A stretch of DNA of 64,000 nt, from positions 695,148 to 759,147 of the forward strand of contig SMSO01000014.1 of assembly GCA_004764695.1 (NCBI GenBank), written 5' to 3'. The translations under genes and the position numbers were made by a program. This document shows, piece after piece, positions 55,389 to 64,000 of the stretch; positions within the stretch are counted from its first letter, which is position 1; each line of letters begins with the position of its first letter. The notes beneath the pieces are model-generated. The model made no database searches, was not told where the DNA came from, and saw only the letters and a program-made list of their open reading frames with translations. Source of the DNA: Schizochytrium sp. TIO01. Its lineage: Eukaryota > Sar > Bigyra > Thraustochytrida > Thraustochytriidae.

Positions 55389-55406
55389 CTAGTAGGTACC
55401 TACTAG
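55389..55406. repeat. Perfect 18-bp palindrome
   Basis: CTAGTAGGTACCTACTAG equals its own reverse complement. The core TAGGTACCTA also appears elsewhere in the spacers (for example about 28293 and 29958). Confidence 0.85.
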
Positions 55407-55987
55407 TTTCCCTAACTATTTGCAGGAGACGAGATATTGTAAACCTATACATTGAGTCGTAAGATTGTGGAAACAAGCAAGACAGCATATACCAGTCAGA
55501 CGCTTCCTGACGGCAAATGATACCAGAGATAAGGCTGGAGTAGAAGAGATTAGCCGTAAAAAATAGCCTTACCAGGTGAAGCAAATTTATTCACTTGCTA
55601 GTCAAAGACTGCAATGAAGAAAGTGGGAACTCTAAAGAAGGAAATATGGAGATCGTATCGCAGAGTACAAGTGAATCAAAGCAAAAGTTCATTGAGTTGT
55701 AGTAGAAAAAACCTGACATCTTTTTTGTGAAATTATGTAGAAGTAAAAAAAGAGAGTGGAGTAGAACTAGTAGGCTAAATTTCAAGCAACCAGACCTACA
55801 GAGGGAGAGAGAAACGCAGTTTCAGGCAATTTCAGAAAATTGAGGAATGGCGCCACAATAATTGGCCAATCCAACAACTGTTTGAGAATATCCTACGAAC
55901 TGCGTCCAGGCGAACACGAGCGGAAGCAAATCCTCCTGACTTTAAGAGGAAAAGTAAGCCCTAGTATAGCGCACATGAATGAAAGAA

Positions 55988-57919
55988 TTAGTTGAGGTTG
56001 TTGCTCGACTTAAAGGTGAGCGGGAAACTCTTAATGCGCTTTCCGCGCAAGAGCTCCTGGCCCTGGTCCCAGAAGGCCTGAATGTTAGATGAGTGGGTCT
56101 CTGCCGAACGGGACAGCAGATCACCAGGCTTAAGCATAGGGAAGATACCACCGTAGCTCATGGCATAGGTACCTCCAGCGGTACGACGCATGACATGTGT
56201 CGGGGTGAGAAGACGGGGGTCATCAAGACCCATGGCACCAACAATCTCGTAAAAGTTGTGCACAGTCTTCTTGTGAAAGTTCGTGACACGCTCAGCCTTA
56301 GAGGGAACGTGCAGACCAGCCATAAGCTCAGGGTCAGAGGTGGTGATACCGGTAGGGCACTTGTTAGTGTTACACTTGAGGGCTTGGATGCAGCCAAGGG
56401 CAAACATCATGGCACGGGCCGAATTACAGACATCAGCGCCAAGGGCATGGGCACGAACCATTGAAAAACCAGTAATGATTTTACCGGAAGCAATGACCTT
56501 CACGTTGTCACGGACCTCAGCACCCACAAGCATGTTATTCACAAACTGGAGAGCATCAAGGAGCGGGAAACCAAGGTGGTTCGAGAACTCCGAGGGGGCG
56601 GCACCAGTACCACCCTCAGCACCATCGATAGTGATAAAGTCAGGGTACACATCCATCTCACGCATGGCACCAATGATGGCGGCTACTTCAGTAGGCTTTC
56701 CCATGCAGAACTTGAAACCAACAGGCTTACCTCCGGAGAGGTCACGAAGGTGGTCTACAAAGCGAATAAGGCCACGAGCATCTGAGAAGGCACTGTGAGA
56801 GGGAGGTGAGTTACAAGTCTCTCCAACAGCAACACCGCGGGCCTCTGCAATGGCCTCAGTAACCTTAATACCAGGGAGCATACCACCATGGCCAGGCTTG
56901 GCACCCTGAGAAAGCTTAATTTCAATCATCTTCACGGCAGGGTTGGAGGCACGGTCTTGGAACTGCGGAGCATCAAACGTTCCATCCTTTGCACGGCAAC
57001 CAAAGTAACCAGTACCAATGTTCCACACGATATCGCCACCCGGCTGGAGGTGGAAGCGGCTGACACCACCTTCACCAGTGTTGTGGTAAAAGTTACCGTT
57101 CTTGGCAGCTTCGTTCAAGGCAAGGATAGCATTATCACTGAGAGCACCATAACTCATACCGGACACGTTGAGACGAGATGCAGAGTAAGGTTGCTTGCAG
57201 TCGTGGTTACCAATCGTGACACGCTTGTGCTGCTCGGCGACTTCAGTGGGCCAGACAGACTGGTTCACCCACTCGTAACCCTCGAGGTAGACATCGCGAC
57301 GAGTTCCAAAGGGCTGGGTATCAGACATACCCTTGGCACGCTGGTATACAATGCTACGCTGCTCACGGCTAAAAGGCTTGCCTTCGTTGTCATCCTCAAT
57401 AAAGTACTGGCGGATCTCAGGGCGTACGGACTCAAGCAGGTAGCGCATGTGACCGAGCACAGGGAAGTTGCGTCGAATGGTGTGGCTGGGCTGAGCCATA
57501 TCGCGAATTCCGATGGCCCAGTATCCTGCCACGAGACTTGCAACGGTAAAGGTGCCAAGAGATGCACCCCATGTCACGCCCAAGATTCCGGTACCAACAA
57601 TAAGACCAACGCCGGTTTTCTTGAAGAGATCACGCGACCAGTGTTCGATAAAATCAGGGAGACCTGTGGAGGGTTTGCCAAGTTTTTGCTCCCAGCTCGT
57701 GAACATCCACCAGGCCTTGCCACGGCCATCAAAGTTCTCCTCGTCGGCCTTCTTGGACGTCGAGGACATGAGTCTCCGCGTCCCAGGCATAATGAGGTTC
57801 ACAGCCATGGCCCTTGCAGCCATATGGGACGAGGCCGGGACACGGACGCCGGAGGCCGCCAGAAGCAGCGTGCCCGACTGAGCCGCTCCGCGGCTGCGCA
57901 GAGCCGCCACCATCGCCAT
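55988..57919 (-). CDS. Membrane-bound, probably mitochondrial, glutamate synthase-domain FMN protein
   Basis: A 643-residue protein. The N-terminus (1-55) is Arg/Ala/Ser-rich and lacks acidic residues, like a mitochondrial presequence. Two close hydrophobic segments lie at about 103-118 and 120-137. The rest (about 190-600) is the FMN-binding TIM barrel of glutamate synthase: TGEGGVSRFH (281-290), KPGHGGMLPG (341-350), DGAEGGTGAAP (432-442), the phosphate-binding KVIASGKIITG (474-484), and a three-Cys cluster Cys510, Cys516, Cys521 (KCNTNKCPTGIT), which corresponds to the iron-sulfur Cys motif of glutamate synthase. There is no amidotransferase domain and no FAD/NADPH subunit nearby, so it belongs to the stand-alone glutamate synthase-related family, whose reaction is not settled. 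ATG start with another ATG two codons on; TAA stop. Its codon use is GC-richer than that of the proteases. Confidence 0.9.
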   Translation of the reverse strand: MAMVAALRSRGAAQSGTLLLAASGVRVPASSHMAARAMAVNLIMPGTRRLMSSTSKKADEENFDGRGKAWWMFTSWEQKLGKPSTGLPDFIEHWSRDLFKKTGVGLIVGTGILGVTWGASLGTFTVASLVAGYWAIGIRDMAQPSHTIRRNFPVLGHMRYLLESVRPEIRQYFIEDDNEGKPFSREQRSIVYQRAKGMSDTQPFGTRRDVYLEGYEWVNQSVWPTEVAEQHKRVTIGNHDCKQPYSASRLNVSGMSYGALSDNAILALNEAAKNGNFYHNTGEGGVSRFHLQPGGDIVWNIGTGYFGCRAKDGTFDAPQFQDRASNPAVKMIEIKLSQGAKPGHGGMLPGIKVTEAIAEARGVAVGETCNSPPSHSAFSDARGLIRFVDHLRDLSGGKPVGFKFCMGKPTEVAAIIGAMREMDVYPDFITIDGAEGGTGAAPSEFSNHLGFPLLDALQFVNNMLVGAEVRDNVKVIASGKIITGFSMVRAHALGADVCNSARAMMFALGCIQALKCNTNKCPTGITTSDPELMAGLHVPSKAERVTNFHKKTVHNFYEIVGAMGLDDPRLLTPTHVMRRTAGGTYAMSYGGIFPMLKPGDLLSRSAETHSSNIQAFWDQGQELLRGKRIKSFPLTFKSSNNLN

Positions 57920-58309
57920 CTTTTTCGTATCGCCGAGTCTTCGACTTGCCTAGATACTGGTTTGATGACCTGATTTTCGCATTCAAGAAAAATTCATTCT
58001 TTGAGTTCGTCGATCATTGAATTGATTCCTTCTTATTATTTTAATTACTACAACAATGGTTACTATTCTCCTCCTGTAGTGCTAATTATTTTCATTTACT
58101 TTTTCTTTTATTTATTTCTTTCTTTATTCCTAATAACAATATGCCCTTTCTAAATTATGCACCACTTCAACTCTTCTCCCTCTTTCTTCCAATCGTTTCA
58201 AAACTCATAAACAAAACCATCATTGACATTGACGGCATGATAGGAAAAAGATCTTCTTTCTTCCTTTTCATCCTCTGCACTTACGTACGTGTTTGTTTAC
58301 GTATCCATG

Positions 58310-58354
58310 CATACATACATACATACATACATACATACATACATACATACATAC
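58310..58354. repeat. CATA tetranucleotide repeat
   Basis: About 11 uninterrupted CATA units. Confidence 0.95.
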
Positions 58355-58617
58355 ACGTGAAAAGGCGCTCTTTGTCACTGTTTATTATCTATCACACATA
58401 TAATATTTGGAGACCTCATTCTTCGCCTTTTCACATTCTCTCTCACAACCAACCTGACAGCAATCGATCGAAGTTCACGCCGAGCCTTTCCCGGCACTCG
58501 CTGCGTACCTGGGCAAAAGGCTAGCTGGCCAGGCAGGCAGGGAAGGGCGGGGCATCCAGCGAGCCTCTAGGATTTGTTTGGCTGCCTCGCAGAAGGTCTT
58601 GGGCGTGGCGTCTTCTC

Positions 58618-58662
58618 TTCTTCTTCGCCTTCTTCTTCTTCGCCTTCTTCTTCTCTAAGCTC

Positions 58663-58711
<49 letters not shown>

Positions 58712-58712
58712 T
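58618..58712. repeat. TTC-rich tract and TTTC microsatellite
   Basis: CTTCTT-type pyrimidine tract with two CGCC interruptions (58618-58655), followed by about 12 TTTC units (58664-58710). Lys/Glu-rich minus-strand frames over it are artefacts. Confidence 0.9.
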
Positions 58713-59492
58713 TTTTTGTTTTTTCGCTTTCGTGACCACCTAGGCGCCTGGAGAGCCCTACTGTGGCGGCGCGAATACCCTACTGTAGCGAAATATGTTC
58801 TACTTTGTGAGGGCGCTATAACCTACTTGCGGGCCGCCTGCGCCAAACGGCTCCCGGCAAAGATTTTCGAACGTCCAATATCTTTGGATGGTATCGTTGT
58901 GACAATGTTATCGATCGATGGCGCTTTTCTCTCGGCCGATCTTCGCGTTCTGCTGTGCTGCTGAGCATCAACCAATCAATCAATCAATCGCTTCTTCTTT
59001 CTTCGGTCCTCGCATCTCCAGAAACCTGCTCCAAGCGGCCTTGGCCCCTCAAGTATTTCCTGGAGGAGCGAAGGAATGAGTGCCTTTTCTTGCGTAGCAT
59101 CCATCTTTCGAGCTTTACTTTCATTAATTAGTTTGTTTGACATGTTCGTTTTCATTTTACTTTATTGATGCTACAGATACAAAGTATTATGAGCGTATAT
59201 CTTTTTTGCCTCTTTTGTTGGTTTTTTAGTTAATAAAGCTTTTGTAAAATATTGAAACTTACTATCTCACGAACTATGCTGTAGCACACATGAAACAGAG
59301 CATATAGCTTGAATTAGAACTTGTGAAATAGGAGCCACGTCAGAGCTTCAGGGTCGCCTCAGGTCATCGTTCGGGCGTGGCATTTCCTGTTCTTCCATAG
59401 GCCTAATACTGCGACTTCGCTCTCTTCTCGATATGGTTTCCTCACCTGAAGTATAATCTTGAAGCTAATTGTTATCTTTGTTGTTTTGTTTG

Positions 59493-59518
59493 TTTACATA
59501 TTTACATATTTACATATT

Positions 59519-59554
<36 letters not shown>

Positions 59555-59555
59555 T
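59493..59555. repeat. TTTACATA octamer repeats followed by a TTTC microsatellite
   Basis: Three TTTACATA units (59493-59516), then nine to ten TTTC units. The same TTTC motif occurs at 58664, about 0.85 kb away. Confidence 0.9.
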
Positions 59556-59564
59556 GTTCACAGA

Positions 59565-59740
59565 GGCTCTGTAGCTCCGCCGAGCCTGGATGCTCAGCGC
59601 CTGCTCTGAAGCCTGCCAGGCAGCAGCAGGGCCGCCGCCTCTGAGGCCTCAGCGGGGTCGGCGCAGTCCTGAGGCGGAGCTCAGCGCCGGGAGAGGGTCG
59701 ATTGGCTGAAGAGGAGGCGCTGAAGCGGGGTTCGAGTCGA
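59565..59740. other. GC-rich island with hairpin potential
   Basis: About 175 bases of markedly higher GC than the flanks. It holds the 12-bp palindrome CTGAGGCCTCAG (59641-59652) and an inverted repeat TCAGCGCC (59681-59688) with GGCGCTGA (59716-59723). GGTTCGAGTCG at 59729-59739 matches the Pol III B-box consensus at 10 of 11 positions, but no tRNA cloverleaf can be drawn. It may be a structured noncoding RNA or a short interspersed element; neither is shown. Confidence 0.3.
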
Positions 59741-60360
59741 TTGCTCTTCTTTGCAATCGATCTTTTATGTTGTTTGTTTGTTTATTCAACGTTTATAAAA
59801 TTCGTTTCTTCATCTCTTATTTTTTTTTATCTTATCGCGCCTTCTTCTTCTTCTATTTCATTTTCCTCCTTTATTTTTAAAATGTTATCATTTGTATTTC
59901 TTTAATTTTAATTTTTAAAGTAAATGTTTTTTTTGGTTTTTTTTTAAGACATTCTTTGTTTGTTTTCACTTTTTTATGGCTTATGAAAATCAATAAAGTC
60001 ACGACATGAACACTGATTCTTTCTACACGCAAAAAGGCACCACCTTTCATCGCTCTCGATCCCCATTTTCGCTTTCACCACCACCCTGACCATCCCGCAC
60101 GCCCTGCGTATAATAACCCTTCTTCACAGCGTACCCTGCGTCAACCGGCGACACGCTTCAGCCGATGGTTTGGGCGAGAGGTTTGGCAGCTTGAGAGGTT
60201 ACTTATCATCGACAACGTAGGACATGCACGGTGTTCTCATCTCATCCAATCCGCCGTTTCGTTCGTGTCGATTTATTTCTCAATTATCAGGCAAAGCATC
60301 TTCTTCGCTCAGATTCCTCCAAAGCATCGCCGCCTCGAGATCCACAAGTGGGTTTCTTTG

Positions 60361-60418
60361 CAAAGTCCAAAGTCCAAAGTCCAAAGTCCAAAGTCCAAAG
60401 ACCAAAGTCCAAAGACCA
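60361..60418. repeat. AGTCCAA heptamer repeat
   Basis: About eight units of a 7-bp AGTCCAA repeat, with two AGACCAA variants. Being 7 bp, it reads as a similar repeat in all frames, which accounts for the Lys/Ser/Pro-rich frames here. Confidence 0.9.
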
Positions 60419-60973
60419 CAGGAAAAGAGCAGATGAAGAAATGGGCTCCAATCACTCAACGAAAAGACCATCGCGAAGTCTTTATTTGCAACCAACAGCT
60501 CTCGAGTGAATCTTTCATTCGTTCCCTCCTCGAGTTTTATCGTCCTCCGCGTCTCCGGTCACTCACTCAATCACTGCAGACATGCCAAGAACCAGCCAGT
60601 GGCTGCGCAGCAGTTTCGATGCGTTGCGTGGCGATTTGTGTGAGTCGCAGGAGATTGATCTGATCATCATCAAGCGACCTTGATTTGCAATTTGGTCCAT
60701 CGACGATTCGTTCACTTCGATGGATCCATTCACTGCACATTGTGTGCTTCCGAAGGCAATCGAAGAAACAAAATCGTCCTCACAAGGGCACCTCTGTGTC
60801 TGCGTGCAATAAATGGCACAAGGGAACAAACAAAACAGCCCACGCAGAACACGATTGGCTGCAGCCGATTGAAGCCGCCTCCTTCCGCTCCAGCAGGCGC
60901 CTGCGATTCGCAGCAGCGCTGTAGCCAGCCAGCGAGCCGCTCGTGGCCTTCTTGAACGCAAGCAAGTACGTCT

Positions 60974-61094
60974 TCACTCCACTCCACTCCACTCCCTCCA
61001 CTCCTTTCCTTTCCTGTTCTTCATTTCCATTTCCATTTCTATTTCCATTTCCATTTCCATTTCCATTTCCATTTCCATTTCCATTTTCATTTCA
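60974..61094. repeat. CTCCA pentamer and TTTCCA hexamer repeats
   Basis: Five or so CTCCA units (60974-61003), a short gap, then about 12 TTTCCA units (61022-61094) with a TTTCTA variant near the start. Confidence 0.9.
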
Positions 61095-61342
61095 TTCTGG
61101 CGATAAGTGAGAAGTCCATCAATCAACACAACAACTCAACTCTAAACTTCTGTGGTGAAGAATGAGAGGAGTGAGCGAGTGAGTGAGTGAGAGAGTGCAC
61201 GTTCAAAGCAGGCCAATTAAAGAAAGCAAAGCTTGGCTGCGATTCGCGAGGGCGCCGCCTCGTTGTCCTTTGGAGTTCATTGTGGAGGCCTTAAGCTCTC
61301 GCTTGTTTCAGGGTTCTTGGCCAAAGAAGGGAGTGTGACTGC

Positions 61343-61364
61343 AATGAATGAATGAATGAATGAA
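61343..61364. repeat. GAAT tetranucleotide repeat
   Basis: Five GAAT units in spacer. Confidence 0.85.
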
Positions 61365-64000
61365 AGAGATCAATCAGGTGATGAAGCTGGCTGCTGGAAC
61401 GAACTGGTGATGATGGCGGCGATGAGGATGATGGTGATGTCGGAAGACTGCTGGATCTGACGAAGGATGACGTACGCGACGTCATGGACCATCAATCTTG
61501 AAGTTGACGGGAATCATCACAATATTCAGAAGGAAGCAAGCCACCTTTGCATTGGAATTCTGGCTCGTGCCAGAATTTGCTCGTTGCGGCAACAAGTTGG
61601 TGAGCTCGAGAAGTCCATTTCTTGACAGTGGAGGGCCTGTAGAGGGTCTGCAAAGCTAGCTACTGATCGATCTTCTTGGACCATGAAGGGACCAAGGAGT
61701 CGGAAATAACAGGAATGGGCGCAGTGCAAAACTTGGGCCCGAAGCTGCTACAATTCATACTTGCTTCAACCCTTGGATGCTCTAATTGCTTCTCTCGACT
61801 TTTGAGCTCCCTTCAAAACGATGTGAAGCAGGAGGGAAGAAGACGAAGCTCGGGTACAATGTCTTTGGCAGAGCTGCTCTGGTTCAGGCCAGGAAAATAT
61901 ATCACAAAGCGCTTAATTTGGCTTCACGAGATACTTGGCATTCCTCCACTTATGTTGGTACAATGAATGCTTTTGGTTGCTGATTGATTGCATCAACAAC
62001 TAATGCGAGGCGGCTCGAGAGAAATCCGGCCCGCTGCATGACTTGGAAAATGCTACCACAACACCGCCACGAGGGAGTTGCCGAAGTTGCTCCAGTCTCG
62101 ACGTCACTGGAGGCCGCAGCGACTGGCTGCTGGCACTCCGATATCAAGGCTGCATTCCCTGCCTTTATGCGAACATTGACGAAGGCAACCTGCACAGCTT
62201 GTGAGAAATGAGAAACCATGGCTGTTGTCGAGGTCTTGAACAGAGCTTTTGGTTGGTTTCCTCAATCTTGCAATTTCATACACGTATATATATATATATT
62301 TATATACACACGCGTACTTACTTGTACAATTGATTGCATCAGCAGCAAGCTTGGCATTTGTTCACTTCGTCAGCTCCTGATAGGTGAAGCACATGCAGAG
62401 CACATCAAGAGGATTCAGAACCTATCCAGGCCACGCAAAAGCCATTGTCCTCCCTCCACTGGTAGTGGTTTATTTTTAACAGATTGCACAACCTCAGGAT
62501 AGAAAAGAGCATAAAGCATATCAAATAACTTATCCGATTGACAGCTTGCTCTGCTTGTTATTTTATCGCATTCTAAGCCAGCACAAGATAAGATCCACAA
62601 GAATATGCAGCTACTTCGTGTTCGCTCGAGGCGACTCCCGAGACAAGAAATAGGAACGATGGCCCAGAAAATGTTCCTGGTCTCGGGCTTCAAGTTGCGG
62701 TGCTCCAGTCATTCGTTTATTTTCCCATTTCGAATAGTTTGTTTAACAGTTATTTTTTTCTTTACTTCTATATTTGCAACTTGTTGTTTTTCTATTTTAA
62801 AAATTGTTTCACTATGTTGTTCCTTATCCTTTTTTTCCTGTCAAACTAATAGGCTCCCTTCTACATTACTCAAATTCTGGATACCTAGGTTGGTAGGTAC
62901 TCGGTGACCAGAGGTGCGAAGCATCATCTTGAAAATTATACGGAATATATCCTAGATACCTACCTACCCACTCTCGTTTCGTGCGATGGGCTCAGCCAAA
63001 GAAGTAATGGTCTTGTGACTGATGAACTAGAATTATCTGATAACAATCATTCGTAAATGTTTCAATCTTTTTCTTTTCTTTTCTCTAATTAAATCATATT
63101 TTAAAGATTTATATTACCTTCTTTTAGTTTTAAGAATTGATTATGTGTGGGCCTTTATTTATTTTAATTTTAAACTATAAGTAGCCGCTACAATTTCTTC
63201 CATCGTTCTGAGTCCAGCACAAGAAGAAGAGCGTCAAGGTCCTTTCATGCGAGGCTGAATATGAACAGCCTGTGAGAGACAACAAGGAACAATTATACGT
63301 GACTCAGAAGTGAGCGTGGTACATACTGTATTTCGCTCAAGGCAACATCACACAGGGCAAGATATAAAGGAGGGTTTTATTAAAGTTGTTTAGCAAGGAA
63401 ACACCAAGTAGGACTCCGACAAAAAAGATTGGAGCTTTACACATTCGTTCGTATTACTGAATTTTAGTTTTGCAAAAAGCATTTTGAGAGAACTTGACCC
63501 AAATTATGAAAGAGGAGAGCTTCATGGAGCACTTTCTTTATCAGTGTATAGTATGATCTCAGGAACCATCAGAAATATCTCCGTGGGCTAGGAGGCTAGA
63601 TTACTTGAATGTTATGTAGTTTGACTGTTCCCAAGCTTAATGAGATCCAACAGAATAGTCAAACCAGGGAATGTTTTCCGTTGACTCGAGTTGTAGCCAA
63701 AGTAAAATAAAAATTAGGGATAACACTGGATGAGTGAGATATTCTCTTTTGGCTTTCTAATGTCTTCTGCAGCCCCCAAAAAATGCAAAAGCCGCCAACG
63801 CATAGATAAACCTGCTAGGTTAAATTATGAAGAACTTGAGAATGCATATCTCGCACGCGTAAATATTGACCAAATTCTAAGCCACGAACTACATGGAACG
63901 GGATACATTGTTGGGAGGACAAATCTGAGATTTACCCCAATTATAAGCATATTCATAGTTGTAAAACTTAATTTTCTCATGTTTATGAATTTGTCTTTTT

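Larger units (their letters stand above)
54742..55987. other. Spacer with a tandem duplication and a palindrome
   Basis: No gene seen. It holds a 20-bp tandem duplication and an 18-bp palindrome, both listed separately. The part nearest 54741-54880 is probably the leader and promoter of the cyclophilin-like gene. Confidence 0.5.
57920..64000. other. Microsatellite-rich spacer without a supported gene
   Basis: Six kilobases with many low-complexity tracts between 58310 and 61365 and several short GC-rich islands (about 58500-58620, 59560-59740, 60850-60950). Frames at 61676-62219 are open on both strands and unrecognisable. A TGA at 61981 splits a plus-strand frame that would otherwise span 61786-62211. 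From 62700 on the DNA is AT-rich with nothing visible. Confidence 0.5.

Noticed and set aside
1459-57919. TGA as a general sense codon
   Set aside because: The long frames contain no in-frame TGA and their Trp codons are TGG, so a nuclear code change is not supported. Only a gene-specific event at 53821 remains possible.
56888-57973. 361-codon open frame on the plus strand, opposite the glutamate synthase-like gene
   Set aside because: It lies wholly antisense to a gene with clear conserved motifs, and its peptide has no recognisable domain. It arises from the codon bias of the real gene.
59660-59745. Possible tRNA gene at the B-box-like word
   Set aside because: No T-stem pairing, no acceptor stem and too short an A-box to B-box spacing.
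60224-60663. Overlapping frames with KVQSPKSK-type repeats
   Set aside because: A 7-bp repeat gives a periodic peptide in every frame; no flanking coding signal.
1-64000. Transposon, retroelement or viral genes
   Set aside because: No transposase, reverse transcriptase, integrase or capsid motif was seen on either strand, and no long terminal repeats were noticed.

Overview
The window is nuclear DNA from a eukaryote, most likely a stramenopile and perhaps a labyrinthulomycete (thraustochytrid/aplanochytrid type). Three things point there: secreted multidomain proteases joined by Pro-Thr linkers and ending in a Cys-rich module with a C-terminal RCC; long intronless reading frames in AT-rich spacers; and a mix of eukaryotic genes (EST1/SMG7-like, AMPK/SNF1-like kinase, tail-anchored cyclophilin-like protein, RNASEK-like protein). 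The taxon is inferred from protein style and was not checked by search.

Layout. Positions 1-40083 hold a same-strand array of six paralogous subtilisin-like (S8, proteinase K-type) secreted proteases, separated by 1.2-7.4 kb spacers. Each has a signal peptide, an inhibitor_I9-type propeptide with a conserved Cys pair, an S8 catalytic domain, a Pro-Thr linker, a PA domain, a second linker, two short Cys repeats and a terminal WVWSSTSC...RCC module. Adjacent copies look most alike (1 with 2, 3 with 4, 5 with 6), as expected from successive tandem duplication. Copy 4 has lost the terminal module. Copy 5 carries a one-base frameshift. The spacers hold simple repeats and a 128-bp tandem repeat, but no gene I can support.

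Positions 41450-57919 hold housekeeping-type genes: EST1/SMG7-like (+), an AMPK-related kinase (-, split by an apparent one-base deletion), a small two-helix protein resembling RNASEK / V-ATPase subunit f (+), a membrane-anchored cyclophilin-like protein (-) followed in frame after its TGA by 96 acidic, coding-like codons, and a membrane-bound, probably mitochondrial, glutamate synthase-domain flavoprotein (-). Positions 57920-64000 are microsatellite-rich spacer without a supported gene.

The proteases would be made as zymogens, cleared through the secretory route and used to digest external protein, which suits an osmotrophic feeder. The most interesting signals are the protease array with its modular losses, and the possible stop-codon readthrough of the cyclophilin-like gene.
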